Below, one piece after another: positions 42,878-53,769 of a stretch of DNA of 64,000 bases. Position numbers and translations under genes: made by a program. The notes under the pieces are model-generated. The model was given only the letters and a program-made list of their open reading frames with translations, was not told the origin of the DNA and did not search any database. The stretch is from Shinisaurus crocodilurus (lineage: Eukaryota > Chordata > Lepidosauria > Squamata > Shinisauridae): positions 157,263,278 through 157,327,277 of the forward strand of contig CM037879.1 of assembly GCA_021292165.1 (NCBI GenBank). Direction: 5' to 3'. The stretch's first letter is position 1, and each line of letters opens with the position of its first letter.

Positions 42878-43180
42878 ATTACTGGTGGCTGTACTCCTAG
42901 AGGATGGTGAATTCCAGAAGGTGGTGCTGGGGGACCACTGCTCTGCCCCATGGCATTTATGTTATGGGGTTCCACAGGGCTCTGCTTTATCCCCCGTGTT
43001 GTTTAACATCTACATGAAACTGCTGAGGGAGGTCATCTGGAGATGTGACCTGAGATGTACAGATATATGGATGACACTGAACTCTCCTTTTCATCTAAAC
43101 CAGGTGAAGCAGTGGATGTTCTGAATCAGTGCCTGGGTGCCGTAATGGGCTGAATGAGGGCCAATAAACAGACTCAATCC
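42878..43180 (+). mobile_element. L2-like LINE fragment, reverse transcriptase
   Basis: Encodes DHCSAPWHLCYGVPQGSA, then LSPVLFNIYMKLLREVI and, after a frameshift, a YMDDTELSF-like catalytic motif. Typical L2 order, decayed. Confidence 0.85.
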
Positions 43181-43420
43181 AGACAGCAAGACAAGAGATT
43201 CTGTTAGTGCCCGGCTAGGGCTTGTTCAACCTGTTCTGGGAGGAGGGGGTGCACTCCTGCTTATTACAGACACTCCTGTAATCCTATATTTTAGTTGTTT
43301 GTTACTCATGCTATTTTAGTGGAAATTGATTTTAGCTGTTTTAAATTTTGTATGTTTTAAACTTGTAAGTTGAATTGAGTCTTTTTTTAAAAAAGAGAAA
43401 GGCAACTAGAAATCCAAGTA

Positions 43421-43475
43421 ATAGTAGTAGTAGTAGTAGTAGTCGTAGTCGTCGTCGTCATCATCATCATCATCT
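43421..43475. repeat. (TAG)n(TCG)n(TCA)n compound microsatellite
   Basis: Successive point changes turn one trinucleotide repeat into the next within 55 bp. Confidence 0.95.
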
Positions 43476-43599
43476 GGACAGAGATAGGCTTGCTACAGGT
43501 ATCCATGTTCTGTTTACCTCCTAGTTGATGATGATGATAATTTATTATGGTCTATTGACCTGCACATAGTAAATACAGTTTAAAAACTATTTAAAAGCA

Positions 43600-44340
43600 A
43601 CTTCCTAGCTCATGATATGCTTATATTTTATGCCAGTGCTTTGTGATCTGTACTGGCTTCCAGTCAATTCTGGGCCCAATTCAAAGTGCTTGTCCTAACC
43701 CTAACTGGCTTGGGGTCAGATTATCTGAAGGAGTGTCTCCTCCCATATTTACCTACCTGTCCCTATTATCATCTTCTGAGGCCCTTCGTCAGGTTTCCCT
43801 GCCAAATGAGGAGCCTTTTTACACAAGGCTTTTATTGTGCTATCATAATTCCTCACTCATGATAGATTGTGGGTGCTTTACAGGACATTGTCATCCTCCT
43901 GGGTCTCTCCCATTCTTTGCAACAATTTCCGCAGCTTTTTTTTTTGATCGAGGAAAGTCTGGTATTATCTGTGAATGGCAGCATGAAACTCTTGTATATT
44001 TGTGTAATTCTGCTATACCACAGCACCACCTAGTGGTTGTGTAATGGAACATATAGAAAGGCAGAGAAAGAAAAAAATGTTTACAAAAACATACGTAAAG
44101 GAGTTGATCTCAATCAATCCCCCAAAGAATCCAGAAGCAGAAGTCTCGGTAAAGTGGCAGGTTAAAAGCCTCATGTAGAAAGGCCTGAGGTGAGGTGGGT
44201 GGCTACTAGAGAGAGGGCCTTTTCAGTGATGGTGCCCTGGTTGTGGAGTGCCCTCCCCAAGAGTTTCACCTACACTGTAGCCTTTTCAGCATCAGGTGAT
44301 GAAGACCTTTTTTATTCACCCAAGCTTTTTAGTCTTTCAG
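43600..44340 (+). mobile_element. L2-like LINE 3' part
   Basis: CTGTACTGGCTTCCAGTCAA and AGTGCTTGTCCTAACCCT match the L2 C-terminal region (WLPV.. FKVLVLT). 44190-44330 carries GAGAGGGCCTTTTCAGTGAT and the following tail of the same class. Confidence 0.7.
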
Positions 44341-45440
44341 ATTAAAAACAAAACAAAATGTTTTGGTGCTTTTTAGATCTTTGCACTGCTGCTGTTCTCT
44401 GCTGTTGGTTTTATTCTGTAGCTGGTTTTAATTAGAATTTACATTGTTTTATCATTTAATGATTTTTATCATTTTAACTTTTACTTACAGAACTGCTGAG
44501 AAACCTTCAGGCATTGGGCAGTAATTGGGCAGAAATGCAAACAAACAAACAAACACAGACTTGCCTTGACTTGAACATTGCATATTTGCATCATAATTTA
44601 CCATTTTTCCAAGTACCATATGTCTTTTGTAATTTAAGATGAGGAAGTAAGATCTACAATCTAAATGGGATTCAATTGGAAGGGAAAGCTATCATTGTGT
44701 TGTTGATATTGTTTTGTAACAACTTGGTGTAACATTCCCGCAAATATATTTATCACCTGATATATATATATATATGGAAACAAACAATGACACAAGGCCC
44801 TACCAATAAAAGGGGAAGAAGCAGAGCAGAGTTCTATGATGAAGCCATTTCATCTAGTATTTCACCTCGCTTTTAACTGCAGTAAGAAAAAGCAAAAACT
44901 TTACAACATCACCTGCTGTTCTGCTGCTTTTGACCTGACCCCTTTCCACTTCTCTTGTTATTATAAACAGTGAGCCCTTTAAGTGAGAGCTGTTTAAAGG
45001 ATAGGAGTCCCTAAGTGTTCCTTCCTGGAACCCAGATGCAGGAGGAGACCGATAGGCTTTTTGATCTTTATTTTATGAGCGTCTGATGAATTGCCTCTGG
45101 CACCTGGCAACTGAAATTTCACTATCTGGAAACGTCCCCTTATGTCAAACAATGTGGCAAATCTCAGGGTATGAGTTACAAATGCTGAGCTAAAATAAAA
45201 TAGTAACAAAACCAAGTAATGCAAGTAAGGTAAATACAACGTTACACAAGGAAAGAAAAAAGGGCCATGTAGTACGGATGGACATATATTCAGCAGATGT
45301 AAATGAGCAGGATTGCACACGTAGGTCCTGACCCAGAGATCCTCGCCCTTGTGTTAGTTGCTGTTCACATGCCATGGCACTGCCCCTGTGAAGCTCACTC
45401 CTGATGTCTGGCTTTTAACTGTTTATGACTAATTAAAGCA
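44341..45440. other. unannotated stretch
   Basis: (AT)n at 44758-44774. Otherwise no gene or repeat recognised. Confidence 0.4.
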
Positions 45441-45442
45441 GT

Positions 45443-45526
45443 GAACCTGTACACAGTTACCTGGAAGTAAGCCCCATTTAATTCAGTCAAAATTTACTTC
45501 TGTGTAGAAATGTGTAGGACTGTGCA
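45443..45526. repeat. family F palindromic repeat
   Basis: AACCTGTACACAGTTACCTGG, AAGCCCCATTTAATTCAGTC and a diverged inverse ending ATGTGTAGGACTGTGC. Confidence 0.6.
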
Positions 45527-45644
45527 ATAATTTAATCAGTCAATTGCACTGAAATTATTTTAGTTTCACAACCTGAGTGAATGCTCCATTTTAGGTCCCA
45601 AAGTGCTTTTTAGTAGGGCTTTAAGCTTTAATTGGTTCCCTTAA

Positions 45645-45781
45645 GGCACCATCCTATGCATGTTTATGCAGAAAGAAATGCCTACAACTCCCAGCATGCC
45701 CCAGCCAGTAAGGCTGGCTGCAGCAGCATGTTGGGAGTTGTAGGCCTTTTTTCCTGTCTAAACATGCATAGGATTGTGCCC
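45645..45781. repeat. foldback element, family D (copy 3), TTAA-flanked
   Basis: GGCACCATCCTATGCATG ... CATGCATAGGATTGTGCC, inner stems CCTACAACTCCCAGCATGCC and the inverse. TTAA lies at 45641-45644 and 45782-45785. Confidence 0.88.
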
Positions 45782-45785
45782 TTAA

Positions 45786-47861
45786 CGGATTAATTTGCTA
45801 ACTGTGCAGTCCTATTCCTGGCTTAGACTTGCTATGGGAATACAGACACTCCTAACCCCCCCCCCCCCTGAACTGGCAGAGCTCAAAGATACACCAGCAC
45901 AGGGAATCTATATTGCTGCAGCCATACCACTGCAGTGACAGCACCTACCATTGGTGGAACCCTTATGCCAGTGGGCCCGGCTAGTGCAAGGAAAAATTTA
46001 GGCAGAGTTAGGTGAGTGGCAGAAGAGGAGTGGAGCTTAGTCTAAAACACTGAAGAATATAACACTTGTCTTCTCAGATTTATTAGAACTCCAGTCATAA
46101 ACACCCACCAGGGATCTCAACTCCACTTCTGAAAATGGATCTGCAATGCTGGCATGTAAGCAAAGGGAGAATATTTGTTGTATTTTAAATTGCATTTTAA
46201 AACTAAATATGTATTGTCTTGGTTTTATTTTATCGTTCGGATGCATTCTTTCTGATCTCTAAGGGATGTTTGGGGGTTTCACTTTGATAGAGACTCCTGA
46301 TTTTATCTTCTTCCTTTATAAGCGTTTGTGTGTATGTATTTGTATATTTGGTTGATATAATCATGATGGCTGAGGCAATAAATAAACAAGTTTCAGCAAA
46401 GGGAGGGAAGGGATAATCACCAGATAATAGGGTGGCCATGTGTCCTCTTTTCAAGAAGCCAATCCTCTATCTGAAGGGTTGCCAGAGTGCTGTCTTCTAT
46501 TTTGAAGGTGTTTTCTATTCGAAGGGTTGCCCTGTGTAAGTCCCATTTGAAGATAAATCACCTTAAGAAGGGAGAACAGGGGTCCTGAGGCTGCCCATCA
46601 ACAGTTAGCACATGGATAGCAAACTGAACAGGCAGGTGTGCTGGTGGCTCCACTAGCACTTGCGCAACTGCTAGCGGAACAACATCACCTCTTGTCCTTT
46701 TCCTGCTAGCATACCTTTGGATACAACCAATGGGTTTTGCTTGTTATATAGGTGCCATTGATTAATGGTGGTACAATTTTTAAATTAAATTTGTAGTTGT
46801 TTACCGACACTGCTTTAATCAAAATTTGCAGTCCTAATAAGCAAAGGTGTGTCACTCACTGGGACGTGATGATGCAGCCCTTTGTTTGGCCTTGACTTTG
46901 CTCTGAAGCTAAGTCCCTTTTGCTCTGCATTTTCATTCTGTTCCACTAGATTAGGTCATGTTCAACCCAACTACTGGCTGCTAGATGTGTTTTGATAGAA
47001 TGACAGAATTTCTGGATCTCGTCAAATACCTCTGCTTACCTTTTGGATGTGAGAATGTACATTCTCAAAAGCCTCCCCCCACCCGCATAAAAAAAGAGAA
47101 AAAAAAGTTTTTCCATTAATTGCATTGTCTTTGATATTTGATCCAGATTTTTTAAAATTATGATTGTGAATTCCATTTGTCAATGCACACTTCATAACTC
47201 TGCACAGGCCTCTTTTAATCGAGAAAAGGAAAGAAATAGGCAAAGGTGTCATTAAATATAAACATCTGACAAGCCTACTGCAGAAATATGGGCTTCAAAA
47301 AGAGAATGTTGATATATTTAAAATATATTCTTATATGATCTATCTTGCTCAGATAAAAAAGTCCACGTAAATCAGATGAATGGAATTACTTGTATAACAA
47401 ACTAGTATGCATATATATATATATATATATATGAAGAGCTGCACTTTTAATCCCCACCAAACAAAGGCAGTACTGTACTGTTTTCAACAACCTATGTGGT
47501 GGTAATCAGGGTTAAATTACTTTGGTTTTTAACATCCAAATGCAAAATTTTCCTTTTGGGTTTGAGCTACAGATCTATCATCTTATGTAAGGTTCAAATA
47601 CTATAAGCATTCCTCAGTCCCAAGCAAAGTCTATGTTGATGCCAAAACAGAAAACAGGAATAAAATATATAAAAGAGTTAATCTGCCTGAGTCAAGAGCG
47701 CAGTGAGTATGAGAAGGGTTGTTGTAAGAAATCCTGATAAACTTGCCAACCCTTAACCATCACTTTCCAGAGTAAACTCATGAAAATAGTAGCATATGGA
47801 TAACATTGCAGAAAATGGTGACAAAAGGACATGTAAGCAACCTAATATCTAGAGGCTGTCC
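45786..47861. other. largely unannotated; family J left end and repeat-poor tract
   Basis: 46429-46560 begins AGGGTGGCCATGTGTCCTC, the family J terminus. 46700-47300 is repeat-free and AT-rich. (AT)n at 47408-47432. No coding signal. Confidence 0.45.
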
Positions 47862-48000
47862 ATGTAGAACATAGGAAACTGCCTTATATGGAGTCAGACC
47901 ATTGGCCCATCTAGTTCAGTATTGTCTGCATTGACTGGCAACAGTGAACCCAGGGTCCTTTGCATGCAAAGCTCTTCCACTGGGCTGCAGCCCTTGCCAA
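47862..48000 (-). mobile_element. tRNA-derived SINE, family 2 (minus)
   Basis: Inverse of the 33.9-kb copy: TGGAGTCAGACCATTGGCCC, CTAGTTCAGTATTGTCTGC, then GGTCCTTTGCATGCAAAGC and the A-box region CCACTGGGCTGCAG. Confidence 0.85.
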
Positions 48001-48299
48001 AAATGGGTGTTTCATTCACAAGTATGTAAGCAATTCATTCACAAACAAGTAGATGTTCCATTAAAAATATAGAGATGTTCCTCATGGGGAATTTCTTCCA
48101 CTTTGTGGAAAGCCATTATTTTCTCCTCTTCTTTCCAATACATTGGAAATAAATTCTTGAGGCAGAACTGAAAACACAAGGACAGGTAAATATTGGAATT
48201 TTCAAAATACTTCCTGCCTCACACCAGCTCTTTCCATGTTAATGGTTCATATGTCCAGCCAAAGAAGACTCTCCCTCACTGTAGTTTTATCAACATTTA

Positions 48300-48415
48300 G
48301 GGCACAATCCTACGTATGTTTAGACGGAAAATGTCCTACAACACCCAGCATTCCCCAGCTAGCATGGCTGACTGGAGAACACTGGGAGTTGTAGGACTCT
48401 TTTTTCCTGTCCATT
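48300..48415. repeat. foldback element, family D (copy 4), 3'-truncated
   Basis: GGGCACAATCCTACGTATG at the left. Inner stems CCTACAACACCCAGCATTCC and ACTGGGAGTTGTAGG. The right terminal arm is missing after TTTTTTCCTGTCCA. A degenerate family F arm follows at 48440-48497. Confidence 0.75.
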
Positions 48416-48489
48416 GACCCCAAAAAGGTTGGGAAGCTTGGTCTAACAAGCCCCATTCATTTCAATGGGTCTACTCTAAGTAGGACTAA

Positions 48490-48900
48490 CATTGGCTACA
48501 ACCCTCTGTTCTTGTACAGGTTGACCAACATGTGTCTTTTCTTGACCAGTCTGTTTGTAAATTACATCCCTCCACAGGCTAGGTTTTAGCAAATCCAATG
48601 AAGTTCTGAGACTACACTCAGGGAAAAAACCCCACTGGCTGGTGCTCCTTTGGGTTGACACATGTACATATTGTATTCTAGAACATTTGCAAGTTTAACA
48701 GATAAGGATCCTGGCTGCTTCTCTGCAGCTCTCAAGACATGTTTCATGGTTTGGATAAAGCATTCTGCCAAACCATTTGTGACTGGGTGATGTGGTGCAG
48801 ATGTCATATGCTGGAAACCATGAAGGTTTGGAATTCTGCTAATACAAACTGAGGGTCATTTTCCATTATAGCTTATACTGGCAAACCTCCAACAAAAAAA
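48490..48900 (-). pseudogene. decayed Ty3/gypsy-type integrase fragment
   Basis: Minus-strand frames encode the integrase catalytic-core signature of gypsy-type retrotransposons: an NDPQF-like segment, then HHPVTNGLAE with the catalytic-core Glu, then a GxFP-type stretch before the chromodomain side. Spread over at least two frames with stops, so non-functional. No LTRs are identified next to it. Confidence 0.75.
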
Positions 48901-49720
48901 GGGGCTTCAAAGAACTTGTATGGTGCTCACTGCAGTTGCAGAAGATATGCAGAATATCTTAGGGCTGGACGAAGTGTTCCCCCACTCCCATCAAATTCTT
49001 TTTCCTGATGAAGGTAGAAGAGGGGAGAAATCCAGGTATATTTTATATGTGTGTGTGCACGCACTCACATGTGTACCTACTTAATACTGTATATGTACCG
49101 TTAGTATGAAGTGATCCATGGCTTTCCCCCCATTTTCTTCCTTTAAAACACAAAATAAAAACCATTTTGCCACTCCAAGTGGATGGCAAACCTGGCTGCT
49201 ACCACATGCTTTGAAAATAGGGCTAGAATGCCCTTGGGGATTATGCTATGTGATGATGTAGCCCTGTTCTCAGGTGCATTCCTGGGGGAAAATATGGCTA
49301 CAGCCATATCCTCCCCCCATCCCAATAATGGGAGTGACTCTTAACTTTAACAGTTTTAAAAAGAAGGAAAAATGGGGTGTGTGTGTTGGGGAAGCCCTTG
49401 AACCACCTTGCATTAACTGTAAGTGTACTAAGCACCCCATGCCAGAACATCTCCCCCAAAACATCTGTCCCCTACCTGGTCTTTGCATACCTGAGCCTGT
49501 TTGGCCCAGCCCTAGAATATCCCAGAGGGCCATGTGGAATGTCTATCCATCATTCCTTATAAGAGCAACCTTGGGTGGTTGAGTGCCTATCAGTTTGGAT
49601 GTGAAATGGGGCCATCCAAAAATAAGTAGAAGCTTCTACATACTCAGAGGATGCCTTAGGCATGCAGAAGTACATATGCTTATGAATTAAAAGAAAGTGG
49701 TATTCCCCTCTCAGTGGTGT
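48901..49720. other. unannotated stretch
   Basis: No gene or repeat recognised. 49722-49800 shares blocks (AGTGGAGCCAGGGCTCAC, TTTTATTAGCAGG) with 50950-51010, an unnamed local repeat. Confidence 0.4.
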
Positions 49721-50199
49721 AGTGGAGCCAGGGCTCACAGGGATGCAGCACCAGTACTATTTTATTAGCAGGGATGCTGAGGTCATCTGCCACCCCCCTC
49801 AGAATTCCCTGTTCCCTCTGGGCTTAGCTGCAATCCTCACAGTAGCTGGGGGGGGGGGATGGATTTTCCTAGCAACAATATATTGTTCCTTATTGTAAGG
49901 AAAAGTATTTTGGAGTGGCTTGGTTGGTCTTGAATGGGCACTGAAAACCCATTAGCTTTACAAAAGACCAGCTCCTAGGAGATAAAAACTCCTAGAGCTA
50001 GCTTGTTGACATGGATTAACACAGCTGTTTGCATTTTGGGCTCTCCTTGGAGGTGCGGCTATGGGGACTGTCAAGAGGAGCTCCTGCACTTCAAAATTTA
50101 CCACTACACCATTGGCCCCACTCCACGGTAATCACATGGAGCACCCCTCAAGTGATTAACAGAAGACATTGGTGAGCCAGTGTGGCGTAGTGCTTAGAG

Positions 50200-50334
50200 C
50201 AGTGTTCTCCAACCTTGGGTCCCCAGATGTTTTTGGCCTACAACTCCCAGCATGCCCCAGCCAGCTATGCTTGCTGGGGCATGCTGGGAGTTGTAGGCCA
50301 AAAACATCTGGGGACCCAAGGTTGGAGAACACTG
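50200..50334. repeat. foldback element, family A
   Basis: 135 bp, arms essentially identical to 16150-16281, with the short loop CCAGCTATGCTTGCTGG. It sits after a truncated SINE head (50173-50199) and before the end of a family J repeat (50335-50382). Confidence 0.93.
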
Positions 50335-50755
50335 AAATAGAGGATGCCTGAAATAGAGGACACATGGCCACCCTACAAAATTTGTACCTAAGAATGGGCC
50401 TGCAAGAACCAGGAACTGTTGGCCAGTTCCCTGGCAAAGATCATAAAAAGCCAGACATGTCTTGTCCTCACTAACAGACAGAAACATTTTAGATTAATTG
50501 TTCAATATGCCCATTGATTCCTGGCCACCATACATATCTCCTGGCCTCAGGCCTAATTCTGACTGTGTCAAGATAACCCACATGCGGTGCTTCAGAATTT
50601 TTGCTGGTATCATTTCTGGAATTATTGCATAATTTTGGCTGCCTTGGGGCAATTGTGGCTTCATTTCTGTGGTGGAAAAATGGTTTCCATACTCTCTACT
50701 GGCTAATATTTTCCCCAGCCCTTCAAAGTAGGTGGCTCCCCCCCCCCGTGGTGTT

Positions 50756-50942
50756 TCATAGATTTCATAGACATAGATTCCATAGAGACATAGATTCCAT
50801 AGATAGCCTAGGAGCCTAGGCTATCGAGTCCAACCCCCTGCTCAATGCAGGAAACCAGAGGAGGGGTCTCCCATCCAAGTAATAACCAGGCCTGACCCTG
50901 CTTAGCTTCCACACTCAGACAAGCTGAGCCAGCGTAAGCCAC
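50756..50942 (-). mobile_element. 5S rRNA-derived SINE with CR1-like tail
   Basis: Same structure as 41995-42160, with an added short tandem of (C)ATAGATTC(C) units near its 3' end (50756-50806). Confidence 0.82.
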
Positions 50943-51040
50943 AGGCCTGTTAGTGGAGCCAGGGCTCACGGGGACACAGCACTGGCATTTCTTTTATTAG
51001 CAGGAATGCTTACCTCATCTTCCACCCCCCTCAAGCTCCT

Positions 51041-51190
51041 GCCTGGGAATGCAACATCCCATCCAGCTCAGCCACCTGCACCTACCCAACTCTACTTGCT
51101 AAGAGCTCTTAGCATAGTTACCACACATCAGCCATCCGCAATCTGGGCTCCTCCAGATTGGATGGGATACTGCATTCCCAGGCAGGAACT
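51041..51190. repeat. foldback repeat with CTGCCTGGGAATGCA arms
   Basis: CTCCTGCCTGGGAATGCA and ATCCCATCCAG at the left, inverse CTGGATGGGAT-like and TGCATTCCCAGGCAGGA at the right, about 30-bp arms around an 85-bp loop. Confidence 0.7.
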
Positions 51191-51500
51191 TGTTCTAAAG
51201 GCTAGGCCTCGGTGGCATGAGACAGTCACCGCAGCCTCAGGTGGTGCAGTGTCCAGAATTGTTTGAGATGCGTGGGGTCACCAGAGAACAATCTCACACT
51301 GGTTCAAAGGTGGGAACTCAGGGGGAAAGTCCATAGATTCATTTGATAATACTGTAGCTGAAGCATATTGAAGGCCTGGAGCAGTTCTTTGCATTGCATG
51401 ATACCCCTGATGAAAAAACAGTGTCTGCATTGGTGAACCATATACAAGAATTGTCTGGCCTTTCTACCCACATGCCTATACTGAACATGGTCACGCGTAT

Positions 51501-52687
51501 AATGGCCATGCTGGCTGGGGATGATGGGGGGTTGTAGTCTAACTGTGGAGAAAGACTGCAACTGTCCTTCTTGGCGGGTTCGGCCACTCGGGTTAACCCG
51601 GACTCGGGTAGCCCTCTATCAGCGGTACGCAGCTCTCTGGCAGAAGTCCGCGACCAATTATAACACAGTCAAAGCGAGGAGACCGAGTTTTGAATGGACG
51701 CTACTATACTGTTATGGGTAAACAGAGTTTAATGGAGCATAACAGAACATATACAAAGCGCCACGCTAGGCACACACCTACAATTGAGCTGGTAGCGAGC
51801 CGCAAAAGCAATACAGACAGTCGTACCTGGAAATGCCTTGTTCCTAGAAAGCCGCTTAACTCCGAAAGGGCTGTTTTATGTTAGCTTTGTTCACTGGGAG
51901 CTCCCCAGGGTTGGAGGTGGAGGTTTGACCTGAGCCATGGACCCTTTTCCTGCCACTGACCCTGGTCTTTATACCCTCCATTGGGCCCCCTCCTTCTTGT
52001 CGTGCCCCCTCCTGGCACGACTGTTTTTTCTTGTTTGCCCAGTGCCTAGGAGTCTTTGGCTGTTCCTTTCTTCTATCCAACACCTGATAGGCTTGTAAAA
52101 CGAGCCTCGCCGGGGCAGAACGAGGCCGAGCATGGCCCCGCTCACGCCCCGGCGAGGCCTTACCTTCTCTTCGGGGCAGCTCGTGCGCTCTGCGGAGAGC
52201 CGCCCCAGCCGCCCGATCCGGCGGAGAACCGGCTGCTCCGTTCAAGAGGTCCCGTCGCGTCACTTCCGGGACCGGAAATGATGCGATGGGACCGATCTGC
52301 GCCTGCGCAGAGGCCCCGTCGCGTCATTTCCGGTCCCAGAAGTGACGCGACAGGACCTCCGAACTGCCTCCGAACCGGTAAGGGGTTGTTCGAGTGGCGC
52401 TGTGCGCCGCTCGAAAAAACGGGGCGGCGGGGGCGGGGAAACGGGGCAGGCAACTCGCCCTGCCTTAACTTAACGGCTACCTGGGAATGAATATTCCACA
52501 GCTCCTTCGGCTGCCAGACCAGGGACTTGACAGGGGGCATGTTAATGACTCCTATTGTGATTCTTGGGTGTCTGATGCTATCTTGCGGTATGTGTGCATA
52601 TACGTGTGTGTGTGTGTGTGTGTGTGGGCTATGGCTTTCTCTTCACACTAACATACTGGGAGGGCACCAGGTTGAGGAAGGCTGCAA
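51501..52687. repeat. foldback element, family B, split by a solo LTR
   Basis: Left remnant GGCCATGCTGGCTGGGG to GTTGTAGTCTAAC (51501-51543) and right remnant CTAACATACTGGGAGGGCACC to GGAAGGCTG (52648-52683) are one family B element interrupted at a CTAAC. Confidence 0.78.
51544..52647 (-). mobile_element. solo LTR of an endogenous LTR retroelement
   Basis: 1104 bp with TGTGGAGAAAG / CTTTCTCTTCACA ends and an exact 5-bp duplication CTAAC at 51539-51543 and 52648-52652. On the minus strand it has a TATAAA within GGGTATAAAGACC (near 51966-51976) and a downstream ATTAAA near 51730, so transcription would run leftward. The middle (52100-52470) is CpG-rich. No internal coding region is present, so it is the product of LTR-LTR recombination. 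Gypsy or ERV origin cannot be told from the LTR alone. A (GT)n run lies at 52603-52627. Confidence 0.85.
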
Positions 52688-52861
52688 GCACAGCAACCAT
52701 GTGATTCCATTGCAACCTTGTTCACCACTGCTAAAGGCATAAAACTCTAATTGCCAAAAGTCTGAGGGTCCTCTTTTATGGATTCTGGAGATAGGCAAAG
52801 GGGGTGGGGCCAAAGGCAAAAGAGGTGCCTCCCAAAATACAAAAAGCATATTGTAGCTTAG

Positions 52862-53101
52862 AGCCAGTGTGGCGTAGTGGTGAGAGTGTTGGGCTGGGAC
52901 TCGGGAGATCAGGGTTCCAGTCCCCACTCGGCCATGAAACTCACTGGGTGACTTTGGGCCAGTCACTGCCTCTCAGCCTAACTTACCTCACAGGGTTGTT
53001 GTGAGGATAAAATGGAGAGGAGGAGGACGATTATGTAAGCCGCCTTGGGTTCCTTGCAGGAAAAAAGGCGGGGTATAAATATAATAAATAAATAAAATAA
53101 A
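52862..53101 (+). mobile_element. tRNA-derived SINE, family 1, full copy
   Basis: Least diverged copy: AGCCAGTGTGGCGTAGTGG, GGTTCCAGTCC, CACTGGGTGACTTTGGGCC, tail GGCGGGGTATAAATATAATA and (AATA)n. 53140-53220 behind it is another LINE-type tail (TTTTATACCGCCCAATAGCC). Confidence 0.92.
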
Positions 53102-53494
53102 GCTGTTACTACCAGTAGTAACTAAGCATCTCAACATTTTAGAATTTTATTTATTTATTTATTTATTTAATACATTTTTATACCGCCCAATAGCCGAAGC
53201 TCTCGGGGGGGGGGGGACCTGCATAAAAGTCAGGAACCCACTAAAAGATTGGTGGCTGGGGGAAAGGGTGTGTGGGTAGCCATCTGGGGACCCTAGGAGG
53301 GCCAGATATGGCTCCCTGTTCTGAGGTCGTCCCCCCCCAGGCTATACACATGTTTAATGTGGGTGCTGTTCATGTACCCTGGTGGTGTGGTGCGGGAGCA
53401 TCCTTGCCCATGGAAAGTTTTTCCTATGTGTACCAGAGCAGCAATTTTCAGTGCCAACAACTGGTTCAGTGCCAGATTAGGGGAGGGGGCACAC

Positions 53495-53625
53495 AGCTCG
53501 CTGGTGGAACACATTCTTTGCACGCAGATGGTCTCAGCATCCAATGCACAGCATCCTCAGTGAAAGGGATCTGAGATTGGGAAAGGCTTCCCTGCCTGAG
53601 ACTCTGGTGAGCCACCACCTGTCAA
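53495..53625 (+). mobile_element. tRNA-derived SINE, family 2, diverged
   Basis: CTCGCTGGTGGAACACATTC, then TTTGCACGCAGATGGTC (A-box to B-box region) and CCTGCCTGAGACTCTGGTGA. Confidence 0.65.
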
Positions 53626-53632
53626 AATAGAA

Positions 53633-53769
53633 CAGACTTCCCCAACCCTGGTGCCCTCCAGTTGTGTTGGACTTCAGCTCCCACCAGCCCCAGCCAGCAT
53701 GGCCAATGGTCAGGAATGCTGGGAGTTGCAGTCCAAAACATGTGGAGGGCACCAGGTTGGGGAATGCTG
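53633..53769. repeat. foldback element, family B
   Basis: CAGACTTCCCCAACCCTGGTG ends and the inverse CACCAGGTTGGGGAATGCTG, AGCCAGCATGGCCAATGG centre. Confidence 0.85.
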
